IMG/VR virus record: IMGVR_UViG_3300009610_000033
Span: 1-57,368 of that record
Strand: one strand, 5' to 3'
DNA: 57,368 nucleotides
DNA from: a virus
Position 1 is the first letter of the stretch; every line of letters begins with the position of its first letter. Below are positions 12,809-20,401 of this stretch, in pieces. The notes under the pieces were generated by a model that saw only the letters and a list, made by a program, of their open reading frames with translations, did not search any database and was not told where the DNA came from. A program made the position numbers and the translations under genes.

Positions 12809-13096
12809 ATGGAACTGACCGAGCGGCAGCAGACGATCCTCTCCTACGTCCGCGGCTACCTGGCGCAGCACGGCAAGTCGCCGACGATGCGCGAGATCCG
12901 GGACTCGACGGGCACGAGCTCGACGTCCATCGTGGCGTACAACCTCCGGCACCTCGAGCGGCGTGGCCTGCTGCACATGCCCACCGACCGCACCGTCCGC
13001 GGGCTACGCCTGCCTGGCCAGCGGCTGGTGTGGCCCGGCTCCGAGGTCCGCGTCCGCGTTGGCGACCAGGTCTTCGCCGGCGAGCTGGTGGCGTAG
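12809..13096 (+). CDS. LexA-like repressor lacking the peptidase domain
   Basis: 95 residues. Residues 1-66 match the LexA DNA-binding winged helix: LTERQQTILSYVRGYLAQHG, SPTMREIRDSTG, STSIVAYNLRHLERRGLL and RGLRL in order. LexA proper continues for about 130 residues with an S24 self-cleaving domain; here only a 28-residue beta-like tail (GSEVRVRVGDQVFAGELVA) remains, with no Ser-Lys dyad. It should therefore bind SOS-type boxes without being inactivated by RecA. Matching boxes occur at its own promoter, at int, upstream of the leftward operon and at the main rightward promoter. A GGAGGG site precedes the ATG. It may be the lysogeny repressor, induced indirectly or by competition with host LexA; this is inference. 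Confidence 0.85.
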   Translation: MELTERQQTILSYVRGYLAQHGKSPTMREIRDSTGTSSTSIVAYNLRHLERRGLLHMPTDRTVRGLRLPGQRLVWPGSEVRVRVGDQVFAGELVA

Positions 13097-13141
13097 TCGT
13101 GGGCGGACGCGAGTTATCCACAGGCTGTGGACGGCCGGTCC

Positions 13142-13170
13142 TTGACACTAGAACGGACGTTCTATATACT
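13142..13170 (+). promoter_or_regulatory. Main rightward promoter with palindromic SOS-type operator (site 4)
   Basis: TTGACA (13142-13147), 17 bases, TATACT (13165-13170): almost consensus. The spacer holds AGAACGGACGTTCT (13150-13163), a full GAAC-N4-GTTC palindrome of the Gram-positive LexA-box kind. It faces the early genes and looks like the lytic switch promoter. Confidence 0.9.
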
Positions 13171-13254
13171 GGCCCGACCCACATAGACGGCGAAGCGCGG
13201 GGAGGTGGTGCTCCCCGCGCCCCTGCCTCACCAGTTCCGGTCAAGGAGATCCTG

Positions 13255-13428
13255 GTGAAGTGTGTTAATTGTGCGCCCCCTGTTGCCGGGCGTCAACCCC
13301 TCAGTCCCCGTCCTACCGCCTCCGAGCTGCGCGACGCGTACGCCGACGTGCTGCTGCGCGACGAGGCCTGCATGCACGGCGTCTCGTTCATGCGCCGGTG
13401 CGTGGACTGCGACGAGGCAGAGTCGTGA
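13255..13428 (+). CDS. Small zinc-binding-type protein, first early gene
   Basis: 57 residues from a GTG with AAGGAG 7 bases upstream. Cys pairs at the N-terminus (KCVNC) and C-terminus (RRCVDCDE) suggest a small zinc finger; the middle is a short helix. It is the first gene after the operator-controlled rightward promoter. No family recognised. Confidence 0.6.
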   Translation: MKCVNCAPPVAGRQPLSPRPTASELRDAYADVLLRDEACMHGVSFMRRCVDCDEAES

Positions 13429-13571
13429 GCCGGCTCGCGGCCACCCTCCGTCGTCTGCGTGCACGGCTGTGGCGCCGCCGGGTTGGCGTCTGCCTGACCT
13501 GCGGCCGGGCGCTATGTCCAGGGTGCACGTACCGGTGGCCGCCGCGCAGGCCGGACGGATGGGCGCCGTGA
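13425..13571 (+). CDS. Small Arg-rich zinc-finger-like protein
   Basis: 48 residues, starting at a GTGA overlap with the preceding stop. A strongly basic helix (RRLRARLWRRRVG) is followed by CLTCGRALCPGC, a compact CxxC...CxxC zinc site. It could bind nucleic acid. The frame is open further upstream but only in the wrong frame of the previous gene. Confidence 0.5.
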   Translation: MSRLAATLRRLRARLWRRRVGVCLTCGRALCPGCTYRWPPRRPDGWAP

Positions 13572-13585
13572 GCGGGATGGTGGGG

Positions 13586-14569
13586 CTACTTGCCGAGCGT
13601 GGCGGCCTTGATACGCGCTGCCCATGGCTGCGCGTTAGGCGGCAATGGTCCGGCAGCCGGCGCGACGAATCCGGAGCGCGTGCATACGGTGAGCGATACA
13701 TCGTCGATGAACCACCAGCTGTTGTCCAGAGCATCGTTGCTAACAGAGAACACGGCGTGCATGTCCCGGCGGTTTGTGCGCATGTAGCTGGTGACGTCCA
13801 GCTGGCTGTTAGTCCAGTGGCTGACCGCGTTCTGGTTCCAAAAGAACTTGATGAACAGGCTGTCGTCGCCGGTGTCGTTCGGGTCCAGCAACCCATACCC
13901 GTATCCGTCGCTGGTGGCCTCGTGGTCCAGCGTGATCGCGTACCACCAGAACCAGAGGGTGGCCTTCGTCAGATTGGCCGGATTGCCGGTGAACTTGTTG
14001 CTGACCATGACGGATGTCTCGTCTTCGAATGGATGCATTTCACCCATCCACTCGCCCCCATGAGGGGTTACGCCGCTGCTTCCTTTGGTGAAGCGAACGA
14101 TGCCCTCATCGCCAGCCCGGCGCCATGGCCCGTCGGTGTTGGCTTCGAATCCGCCGTCTTGCACGACGTTGGTGCACGTCTCCTGACCGGGGTCCTGTGT
14201 CGGCGTGGGCGTTCGGGTGTCCGTGGGCAGGATCGGTCGTCGTGTCGAGGTTGCGGTAGCCGTCGGCGTGTATGTCGGCTCCGGTGTCGGAGTTGGCGCG
14301 CTGGCCGTCAGAGTGCCAGCGATGGCAGTGCCGACCACATCAGGAGTCGGAGCCAGCGCAGTCCGAGCAGCGAACGTGGCGGCGATGGACGTTGCCACCA
14401 GGTCGGGGGTCTGCGTGGCGCTGGGCTCAGCGGTGATGCGCAGTGGGGATCCGTTGGCCAGCAGCGCTGGCAGGGCGACTTTGTAGGGCAGCTGCTGTGC
14501 GCGGGCAGCCAGGGCGGACCCCAGCGAGACAGCGGCGACGAACGACGCGGCGGCGATGATGCGGCGCAT
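13586..14569 (-). CDS. Exported PT-rich protein with jelly-roll-like C-terminal domain (moron)
   Basis: 327 residues transcribed against its neighbours. Residues 1-25 are a signal peptide (hydrophobic core, AARAQ cleavage region). A Pro/Thr/Ala-rich linker spans about 35-125, and residues 130-300 look like a carbohydrate-binding or beta-sandwich module, beginning NVVQDGGFEA, a common opening of such domains, with many aromatic residues. The product is likely exported by the host and could modify or shield the lysogen surface. It has its own promoter (14628-14600) and an AGGGGGA ribosome site. Composition of the linker resembles Chloroflexota secreted proteins, suggesting acquisition from a host. 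Confidence 0.75.
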   Translation of the reverse strand: MRRIIAAASFVAAVSLGSALAARAQQLPYKVALPALLANGSPLRITAEPSATQTPDLVATSIAATFAARTALAPTPDVVGTAIAGTLTASAPTPTPEPTYTPTATATSTRRPILPTDTRTPTPTQDPGQETCTNVVQDGGFEANTDGPWRRAGDEGIVRFTKGSSGVTPHGGEWMGEMHPFEDETSVMVSNKFTGNPANLTKATLWFWWYAITLDHEATSDGYGYGLLDPNDTGDDSLFIKFFWNQNAVSHWTNSQLDVTSYMRTNRRDMHAVFSVSNDALDNSWWFIDDVSLTVCTRSGFVAPAAGPLPPNAQPWAARIKAATLGK

Positions 14570-14599
14570 GGATTCCCCCTGATAGTGACGCTTCGCCGC

Positions 14600-14628
14600 A
14601 TTGTAACAGCAGCGTTTCCGCCGCGCAA
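14600..14628 (-). promoter_or_regulatory. Promoter of the exported-protein moron
   Basis: Minus strand TTGCGC (14628-14623), 17 bases, TACAAT (14605-14600), about 25 bases before the ATG at 14569. A CGTATACG palindrome lies upstream at 14655-14662, between this gene and the divergent wHTH gene. Confidence 0.65.
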
Positions 14629-14707
14629 TGGAACAACCGTTCGGCTTCCCGACCCGTATACGTATGGCAGTCAGAGGGTGCCCCATGCTCCACGGAGCTT
14701 TTCAGCG

Positions 14708-14713
14708 TACAAT
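14708..14713 (+). promoter_or_regulatory. -10 element for a leaderless wHTH messenger
   Basis: TACAAT lies 7 bases before the ATG at 14721, so the messenger should begin at or within a base or two of the start codon. No convincing -35 box is present, which fits an activator-dependent or weak promoter. Confidence 0.5.
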
Positions 14714-14720
14714 CGAGACA

Positions 14721-14993
14721 ATGCCCCAGTGGGACGCCGCGCAGAAAGCGCGGAGAGACCAGGGCGAGCCGGTGAGAATGGCAATCCTGCGAGAGACGCT
14801 GCGACGCCGCAACGAACGCGAACCGTCGTCGACGTGGGCGGAGCTGGGCTCGGCAGTCGGCGTGGCTGGGGAGACGGCGAAGTATCACTGCCGCGTTCTG
14901 CGTCGCCGGGGCTGGGTAGACTTCCAAGACGGTCGCCCGCGCACTCTCGTGTTGACCGAAGCCGGCGAAGCCGCCATCCAGCCCGAAGGTTAA
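14721..14993 (+). CDS. Winged-helix regulator
   Basis: 90 residues. RMAILRETLRRRNE, TWAELGSAVGVAGETAKYHCRVLRRRGWV and RTLVLTEAGEAA form a winged helix-turn-helix with a C-terminal wing strand, similar in layout to LexA-N or MarR-type regulators. It lacks any effector domain. The ATG at 14721 is chosen for its position after a -10 box; the frame is open to 14628. Divergent to the exported moron and upstream of the early promoter at 15030, so it may control either. Confidence 0.65.
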   Translation: MPQWDAAQKARRDQGEPVRMAILRETLRRRNEREPSSTWAELGSAVGVAGETAKYHCRVLRRRGWVDFQDGRPRTLVLTEAGEAAIQPEG

Positions 14994-15029
14994 GTTACTG
15001 TCACGGGCCGGAGAGGGCCTCGTGGACGC

Positions 15030-15058
15030 TTGACAGTTTCTTAGTTGCTGGCTATACT
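15030..15058 (+). promoter_or_regulatory. Early rightward promoter of the replication region
   Basis: TTGACA (15030-15035), 17 bases, TATACT (15053-15058): identical hexamers and spacing to the 13142 promoter but without the GAAC-N4-GTTC operator, so it is not under the same repressor by sequence. Confidence 0.88.
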
Positions 15059-15086
15059 CTACCCACGTTACCAGTTCCATATGACA

Positions 15087-15121
15087 GCCAGCCGCCCGGC
15101 GTAGAGCACCGGACGGCTGGC
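15087..15121 (+). terminator. Stem-loop in the leader of the early transcript
   Basis: GCCAGCCG (15087-15094) pairs with CGGCTGGC (15114-15121), with an inner CCGG/CCGG pair (15096-15099 and 15109-15112). There is no T-run; this is more likely an attenuation, antitermination or stability element than a full terminator. Confidence 0.5.
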
Positions 15122-15150
15122 ACAGGCGATCACGAAAGGAGAGCTTTCTG

Positions 15151-15696
15151 ATGAACGCCACCACGCAGTATAACCTCACCGCCCGGCCGGCGCCCAACGC
15201 CGACCCCGCCACGATCGCGGCGATTCTCGCCCGGTCGCTCCCCGCGGGCCACCCGTACATAGTGGTCGACGCGGACCCGCTGGCCCGCCTGGTGCCGCTG
15301 ACGGACGCGCAGCGCCTCGAGCTGGCAGCCCAGCGCGAGGCGATGGAGGCCGCCGAGTACGAGCGGCTCACGCGCCGGGCACGACGCCACCAGAACGGGC
15401 TCAAGGCGTACAAGGCTCGTCAGGCCCGCAGCCAGGCCAACTCCATGAGCTGGAGCTGGTGGAAGGCCGAGGCGTACCGCATGCGCCGCGAGAATGCCCA
15501 GGTCCTTGTGGCCTCGGCAGCGGCCGGCGAGACGCGCACCCCGATCTGTCCGAGCTGCGGCGACGAGATCCTCATCGGCCGCAACTGGGCCGGCGGCAGC
15601 GACTACCTGTGCGCGGACTGCTACGCCGAGTTCGAGCGCGACATGGCCGAGCAGGATGCCATGGTCGCGTCGGTGGAAGCGATGGTAGCGGCATGA
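15151..15696 (+). CDS. Zinc-ribbon protein of unknown function
   Basis: 181 residues. A long charged helix (about 55-120) is followed by a zinc ribbon with CPSCGDE near residue 133 and CADCYAE near 154, then an acidic helix. Such layout suggests a DNA- or protein-binding adaptor. AAAGGAG lies 8-9 bases before the ATG. It is the first gene of the transcript from 15030 and overlaps the next by ATGA. Confidence 0.65.
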   Translation: MNATTQYNLTARPAPNADPATIAAILARSLPAGHPYIVVDADPLARLVPLTDAQRLELAAQREAMEAAEYERLTRRARRHQNGLKAYKARQARSQANSMSWSWWKAEAYRMRRENAQVLVASAAAGETRTPICPSCGDEILIGRNWAGGSDYLCADCYAEFERDMAEQDAMVASVEAMVAA

Positions 15697-16283
15697 TGGC
15701 ACCCGACACCGTCCTGCCCACCCTGACCCTCGTCGGCGGCCGCGTGATGGCCGCCGAGACCGGCGAGGTCCTCGACGTCGAGGATCCCGAGGTCGCCACC
15801 GAGCTGTTCGGCGAGACGCTCGAGACCTTCGCTCGCGCCCGCATCGAAGCCGACGCGCTGCAGATGCAGCTGGAGGACATCGAGGCCATGGCGCTGTCGA
15901 CGGCACGCGCCACCGAGAAGTACAAGCAGATTACTGCGCGGCACCAGGTGGCGCGCGACACGATGGCCCGCATCGAGGCGACTCTCGACGGCATGTTCGG
16001 CGAGCGTGACGCCAAGGTGAGCATCGACACCGGCCGGGTGCTGGTGACGTGGGGCAAGCCAAGGGAAACCTGGTCGCTGGCCAAGCCGGCGAGCTGGTAC
16101 GCGACGGGAAAGGCGCGGTACGGGTTGCAGCAACTCCTTGCCGGGTATCTCAACGCGGAGGGCGATGAGCCCTTCATCGTGGCCACCGCAAACGCGGTTC
16201 TCAACTGGCTCGCCCCGACCGCGAAGGTCAGCGAGCCCGGCGCGCCGAGCATCACGGTGCGGGCGAATGGGGCAGGGCGATGA
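15693..16283 (+). CDS. Early helical protein, Gp157-like candidate
   Basis: 196 residues. A helix-rich middle (EADALQMQLEDIEAMALS through MARIEATLDGMFGE, about 45-108) is followed by a strand-rich segment KVSIDTGRVLVTWGKPRETW. The layout, with coiled helices then a short beta segment and a Trp-containing loop, recalls Siphovirus Gp157-type proteins of recombination modules, but the similarity is weak. The start overlaps the preceding stop by ATGA; the longer frame upstream is not used. Confidence 0.55.
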   Translation: MMAPDTVLPTLTLVGGRVMAAETGEVLDVEDPEVATELFGETLETFARARIEADALQMQLEDIEAMALSTARATEKYKQITARHQVARDTMARIEATLDGMFGERDAKVSIDTGRVLVTWGKPRETWSLAKPASWYATGKARYGLQQLLAGYLNAEGDEPFIVATANAVLNWLAPTAKVSEPGAPSITVRANGAGR

Positions 16284-16477
16284 CGACCATCGACCCGCGC
16301 GACATCATCGTCGCCGCCACCGACCGCAGCGAAGGCCGGGCGCCCGGCACGCTGGAGGTGATCGAGTACCGACGGGGAGACGGCGCTGCCATTCGCCGGG
16401 CCCTCCTGATCCGGGACGTTGAAGGGCTGCTCACGGCCGCCGGGATGACTCGGCTGGATGAAGGGGAGGACGACTGA
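16280..16477 (+). CDS. Small hypothetical protein
   Basis: 65 residues, ATGA-coupled to the preceding gene. Contains a mixed alpha/beta pattern (LEVIEYRRGDGAAIRRALLIRDVEG in two parts) and an acidic end. No family or motif is recognised. Confidence 0.55.
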   Translation: MTTIDPRDIIVAATDRSEGRAPGTLEVIEYRRGDGAAIRRALLIRDVEGLLTAAGMTRLDEGEDD

Positions 16478-16478
16478 C

Positions 16479-17585
16479 ATGCCAATCCAAGGAATGACGG
16501 GAGAGTACCGGTGGCCGCGGTTGGGCTCAATCCGGAAGGGCGAGGCCAAGCCCAACGACCGGCAGCCAGGCAAGGACCTGGGTGACGAACTCCGCTTCGT
16601 GGGAGTGGACGACGGGGTCACCGCCGACTGGGTCGCAACCTTTGGCGCAGCCAAGGTCGACGAGATCCTCATCCGGCTGCCTTTCCCAACCGTCGACGAG
16701 AACTGGCAGGCTTGGATGGAGAGCTATGTCGCTGGCGGACTGGTCCATCGCTGCGATCGGCGCACCGTGGTCCTGCAGCTGAAGCCCGATGGCACCTACG
16801 ACGACACGCCGCGGCCCTGTGACGGGCGATGCGGGGCGAAGCCGGTGGGGCGGCTCGAGGTGTTCGTGCCCGCCTTCCAGCGGATGGGCACGGTCACAGT
16901 GCACACCACCAGCATTCACGACATCATGAACCTCGACGGCTGCCTGCGATCGCTGGCGGTCCTGGTGGGGGACCTGACACGGGTGCCCTTCACTTTGAAG
17001 CGCGTGCAGCGTCCGATCTCCACGCCCGGCAGCGATGGGAAACGAGCCCGCCGGCCGGCCTGGCTGCTCCACATCGAGCCTGCGCCGGATTGGGTGCGAG
17101 CCATCACTGCCGGCGGGCAGGCGCTCGCCGAGCTCGCGGGCCCCGAGGTCCTCGCGTTGCCAGCCCCATCGCCGGCACAGCTCCCCGAGCACCAGGTGGT
17201 AGTAACCACCCCCACTGGCGAGATCATCGACGGCGATGCCAGCAAGGTGCAGAACGGATTCCGGGCCCGCATCGAGGCCTGCACGACGCTCGAAGAACTC
17301 CGTGCCCTGTGGCCGGACATCGTCGCGATCGAAGAGGCCGCCTACAAGGCCAACGTCATCGCGCTCTGGCGAGTCCAGGCGGTGGTGATCATGCGCGCCA
17401 TGATCCCGGGCTCGGACGTCGAGACGCGGGGCGCGCTGGCCCAGCGGCTGGAGCAGCTGCCGGACACCACGCCGGGCCGGGACGAGGCGCTGCGCGAGAT
17501 CGAGGACATCAACTGGGCGGACAGCATCCAGGCGGGACAGCGCCAGCGCCAGGCGGCGATGCTCGCCGAGTCGGTGCCCGCATGA
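16479..17585 (+). CDS. RDF-like (phiC31 gp3-type) protein
   Basis: 368 residues. The order GSIRKGEA, ELRFVGVDDG, EILIRLPFP, VVLQLKPDGTYDDTPRPC, GRLEVFVPAF, GTVTVHTTSIHDI and LGDL/VPFTLKRV-like strands follows the pattern of the recombination-directionality-factor-like family, whose phiC31 member redirects a serine integrase. Many relatives occur in phages with tyrosine integrases, where their role may be in replication or recombination. Residues 260-340 form a helical domain. Start at 16479 is preferred over 16458 for its AGGGGAGG site at 9-base spacing and because it follows the previous stop. Confidence 0.55.
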   Translation: MPIQGMTGEYRWPRLGSIRKGEAKPNDRQPGKDLGDELRFVGVDDGVTADWVATFGAAKVDEILIRLPFPTVDENWQAWMESYVAGGLVHRCDRRTVVLQLKPDGTYDDTPRPCDGRCGAKPVGRLEVFVPAFQRMGTVTVHTTSIHDIMNLDGCLRSLAVLVGDLTRVPFTLKRVQRPISTPGSDGKRARRPAWLLHIEPAPDWVRAITAGGQALAELAGPEVLALPAPSPAQLPEHQVVVTTPTGEIIDGDASKVQNGFRARIEACTTLEELRALWPDIVAIEEAAYKANVIALWRVQAVVIMRAMIPGSDVETRGALAQRLEQLPDTTPGRDEALREIEDINWADSIQAGQRQRQAAMLAESVPA

Positions 17586-17902
17586 TGACACCCGACGTGC
17601 TCCGCGTCGCCGCCCAGGTGACCATCGACGGCCAGAGCGTGCGAGCGGTCGCGCTGCTCAAAGCGCACGGGCTCGGCTCGCCCGACAACAAGGTCCTGTG
17701 CGCCGGTGCGTGGCAGGAGATCTCTGACCTCGCCGGCGCGACGACGAACGACGTCGTGAAGCTGATGCGATCCATCCGCGCCGATGACCAGGTGGTTCCG
17801 ACCATCGGGCGCCAGGCGCAGGTCATCTACCAGGCGATCGCCGCGGCCTACGTCATGGGCCGAAAGGCGGGCGCCGCAGGAGGAACGATTCCGACGCAGT
17901 AG
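17582..17902 (+). CDS. Hypothetical early protein
   Basis: 106 residues, ATGA overlap with the RDF-like gene. Helical, with CAGAWQEISDLAGATTNDVVK resembling an HTH (helix, turn, helix) and a hydrophobic final helix. Could be a small DNA-binding factor, but the similarity is only in pattern. A 12-bp hairpin follows. Confidence 0.5.
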   Translation: MMTPDVLRVAAQVTIDGQSVRAVALLKAHGLGSPDNKVLCAGAWQEISDLAGATTNDVVKLMRSIRADDQVVPTIGRQAQVIYQAIAAAYVMGRKAGAAGGTIPTQ

Positions 17903-17916
17903 GCTGCGATCCATGT

Positions 17917-17946
17917 GCCGGCGGGGGGCTGCAACCCCCCGCCGGC
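17917..17946 (+). terminator. Perfect 12-bp stem-loop between early genes
   Basis: GCCGGCGGGGGG (17917-17928) and CCCCCCGCCGGC (17935-17946) around CTGCAA. No T-run follows. It separates two operonic blocks and may partially terminate or protect the upstream messenger. Confidence 0.55.
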
Positions 17947-17970
17947 CAACAACACACGGGAGAGTCACCC

Positions 17971-18513
17971 ATGCTCACACAGGATATCGCGGTGCCGGAC
18001 ACCGCGCCAACCAACAGAATATTTCGGGGCGAGATGCCCCGACGGCTGTACCGCATCCCGGAGGCGGCCGACCTGGTCGGCTGCAAGCTGGCGGGGATCT
18101 TTACCCGCATCGACGACGGCGAACTGCCGGTGCTTCGCCTGCCGTCGCTGGCCGGCAACAAGACCAGGCTGCCGCGCCGTGTCCCGGCCGCCTGGCTGGA
18201 CCACTGGCTCGACATGATGGACCGGTCGAACCCGATCCGCACCGACGCGGCGTTGGTACTGGCGGCCGCGGCGGGGCCGCACTACCTGACCGTGCGCAAG
18301 GCCGCCGAGGCCCTGTCTGTGAGCCACGACTGGCTCTACAAGGCCATCCTGTCCGGTGAGTTCCCGGAGCCCACCGTGGTCGGGAAGCACTACCGGATCC
18401 GCCGCGCGGTGCTGGACGCTTGGGTGCTCGACCTGATCACCAGGGGCGAGGCCGAGTGGTACGGTCAGCGCGCGGTGGCGCGGCTGGTGGAGCCACTGGA
18501 GACCGCACGATGA
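17971..18513 (+). CDS. Tandem excisionase-like HTH protein
   Basis: 180 residues with two MerR/excisionase-type helix-turn-helix units. The first is RLYRIPEAADLVGCKLAGIFTRIDDGEL (about 25-52) and the second, clearer, YLTVRKAAEALSVSHDWLYKAI (about 105-126) followed by VGKHYRIRRAVLDAWV. Each would bind a half-site, so the protein may grip two adjacent sites without dimerising. Possible excisionase for the tyrosine integrase or a transcription factor. GGGAG lies before the ATG. Confidence 0.7.
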   Translation: MLTQDIAVPDTAPTNRIFRGEMPRRLYRIPEAADLVGCKLAGIFTRIDDGELPVLRLPSLAGNKTRLPRRVPAAWLDHWLDMMDRSNPIRTDAALVLAAAAGPHYLTVRKAAEALSVSHDWLYKAILSGEFPEPTVVGKHYRIRRAVLDAWVLDLITRGEAEWYGQRAVARLVEPLETAR

Positions 18514-18701
18514 GCCGCCGACGCTGCGACAGCTGCCAGGGGCGGTGCTTCACCCCGGACGGCCCGTGCCACGAGTGCTGCGGCACGGGCGATGACCTCA
18601 GCGTGGCGAGCGACCTGAGCAACGTCGGGCTCATCGTGCTCGTGCTGTGTGCCATCGCGATCGTGTCGGTGTGGGTAGCGGCGGCGGGAGGCATGCAATG
18701 A
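18510..18701 (+). CDS. Zinc-finger plus membrane-anchor miniprotein
   Basis: 63 residues. The N-terminal half has CDSCQGRC and CHECCGTG, like a single DnaJ-type zinc repeat; the C-terminal half is one membrane helix (VGLIVLVLCAIAIVSVWVAA). This combination would put a zinc finger on the membrane surface. ATGA overlap with the gene before. Confidence 0.6.
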   Translation: MSRRRCDSCQGRCFTPDGPCHECCGTGDDLSVASDLSNVGLIVLVLCAIAIVSVWVAAAGGMQ

Positions 18702-18949
18702 ACGCCGTGTTCTGCGTGCCGTGCTCGCGGCGGATGATGCCGCACCGGATCGGTATCGACGTCCTGACGTATGCCTCTACCGACCGCCCGTACCAGCTGT
18801 TCTCGGGCGACCAATTGAAGTGCCCGGAGTGTGGTGCACTCTCAGTGCTGGTGGCGGGTGGCAAGCCCATTGAGCACTTCGACAGCCGGTTCGGCGGCTT
18901 TGTGGAGGCAGCTCGGGCTGCCGGGACGCTGCTGGAGATCCTGCCATGA
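18698..18949 (+). CDS. Zinc-ribbon protein
   Basis: 83 residues with CVPC near residue 7 and CPEC near 44, the paired ligands of a zinc ribbon, then a GGKPIEHF loop and a helical end. ATGA overlap on the left, four-base overlap on the right. Function unknown. Confidence 0.55.
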   Translation: MNAVFCVPCSRRMMPHRIGIDVLTYASTDRPYQLFSGDQLKCPECGALSVLVAGGKPIEHFDSRFGGFVEAARAAGTLLEILP

Positions 18950-19440
18950 CGGCCCGTGACCCCGTTGCCGTCAACCTCGAGCGCTACCACGGCTGGCACC
19001 AGGACTTCAACGGACGGTGGGTCCACAAGCAGCTGGCACCGAACGGCGTGGCCACGCTGCAGAAGGCCATGGACGTCCAGCGGGAAGCCGACCGCAAGGC
19101 CTCCGAGTCCGCGCGCGACATCGACATCCGCCGCGCGGACACCGACGACGAGTACCGCGAGCGGGCCCTGGCAGCGATCCGCCGGGTGGCCGAGCGCGAG
19201 GCCGAGTTCACCACCGACGCGGTCCTCGACGAGGATCCGGCGCTCGCCGGCACCCGCTCGCTGGGGCCGGCCATGCTGCACGCCTCTCGCGAGGGGTGGG
19301 TGGTCAGCACCGACCGGATGGGCAAGAGCTCAACGAAGGCTTCGCACGCGCGGATGAAGCGGGTGTGGCGCTCGCTGATCGTCGGCGGGCAGCCTGGCGC
19401 CGCGGTGCCGACGATGGCGCTGTCGGAGGTGGTGAGCTGA
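18946..19440 (+). CDS. Conserved early phage protein with wHTH-like C-terminus
   Basis: 164 residues. A charged helical N-terminal part leads to FTTDAVLDEDPALAGTRSLGPAMLHASREGWVVSTDR, in the layout often seen in phage proteins beside replication genes (helix, ...LG..M..A...G.I..T..., then a Trp near the end). It suggests a degenerate winged helix. Function not known. ATGA overlap with the zinc-ribbon gene. Confidence 0.55.
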   Translation: MTARDPVAVNLERYHGWHQDFNGRWVHKQLAPNGVATLQKAMDVQREADRKASESARDIDIRRADTDDEYRERALAAIRRVAEREAEFTTDAVLDEDPALAGTRSLGPAMLHASREGWVVSTDRMGKSSTKASHARMKRVWRSLIVGGQPGAAVPTMALSEVVS

Positions 19441-20171
19441 TGGCCACCAAAGAACGTCAGGTCCTCGACGCCAAGAAGGTGGCCAAGCTCATCTGCGGGA
19501 CATGGTGGTTCATCAAGGGCCGGAGCCAGGGCGTGCCGCTGCAGGTCCTCGATGGAGACGAGGGCGTGTGGTGCGGCGACGGGTTCTGCGGCTGGCACTT
19601 GCGCGGAACGAAGGCGCAGTGGATGACGCTGTTCCTCGCTGCGGACACAGTCGATAACGGTGGCATCGGCCAGGCTGATGTCGACTTCGCCAAGCTCGTA
19701 GCCGAAGCCAAGGACGGCGCCGTGGCCATCAGTGCCACCAACCTGCTCTTGCGGGTGGGCGACCAGGGGACGTGCCGCATGTTCGTCGGACCGGACAACA
19801 GCGTCGCCTGGGTCGATGAAGACATCCTCAAGCCCCTTGGCGACGTGATGTCGCTGCTCTGGTGGACCACGGAGACCGGGCCGCGGCCCATCGTCGGCGG
19901 CACCCTCACAGAGAACTTGTGCGTGGTGATGCCCATGTACATCCCTGGCCAGCATAAGGCGCTAGCGCGAGCGTGGCGCAGCTGGAACGGGGAGGACTTG
20001 CTCGACGATGACTCGGACGGACGACTGCAGCCGGCGCTGGTCCCGGACGCGGGAGGTCTGGCACCCGATGACGCTGCGCCTGGGCTGAACCTGGCCTGGG
20101 CGGAGACAGACAGCGATCCCAACGCGGAAGTCACAATCGGCGATGTGACCTTCAAGAAGGTATGGCCATGA
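19440..20171 (+). CDS. Hypothetical early protein
   Basis: 243 residues starting one base before the previous stop ends. Mixed alpha/beta with Trp-rich N-terminal region (GTWWFIK, VWCGDGFCGWHL) and an acidic, Pro-rich C-terminus. No catalytic motif is recognised. It may be a single-strand-binding or nucleotide-handling accessory, but nothing in the sequence proves it. Confidence 0.5.
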   Translation: MATKERQVLDAKKVAKLICGTWWFIKGRSQGVPLQVLDGDEGVWCGDGFCGWHLRGTKAQWMTLFLAADTVDNGGIGQADVDFAKLVAEAKDGAVAISATNLLLRVGDQGTCRMFVGPDNSVAWVDEDILKPLGDVMSLLWWTTETGPRPIVGGTLTENLCVVMPMYIPGQHKALARAWRSWNGEDLLDDDSDGRLQPALVPDAGGLAPDDAAPGLNLAWAETDSDPNAEVTIGDVTFKKVWP

Positions 20172-20401
20172 CTGACACGCTGCACCCAGGCGACCGCGTC
20201 GTCGTGACCCAGCAGGACGTGCCCGGGCGCGAGCACTGGGTCGGCATGCCGGGGACCGTCCAGTCAGTGGACGACCCCGTCGAGGACCTGTACCCGGTGC
20301 TGGTGAAACTCGACTCGCTGGCGCTGCCGTTCCACTTCGCGGGCGACGAGCTCCGGCTGCTGTACGCGGCGGGCGAGCTGGTGGGGGTGGCCCGTGGATG
20401 A
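20168..20401 (+). CDS. Small SH3/KOW-like protein
   Basis: 77 residues. LHPGDRVVVTQQDVPGREHWVGMPGTV and PVLVKLDSLALPFHFAGDELRLL have the alternating strands and GDRV/PGTV turns of KOW- or SH3-like barrels. Start chosen at the ATGA overlap rather than the ATG at 20162. Confidence 0.5.
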   Translation: MTDTLHPGDRVVVTQQDVPGREHWVGMPGTVQSVDDPVEDLYPVLVKLDSLALPFHFAGDELRLLYAAGELVGVARG

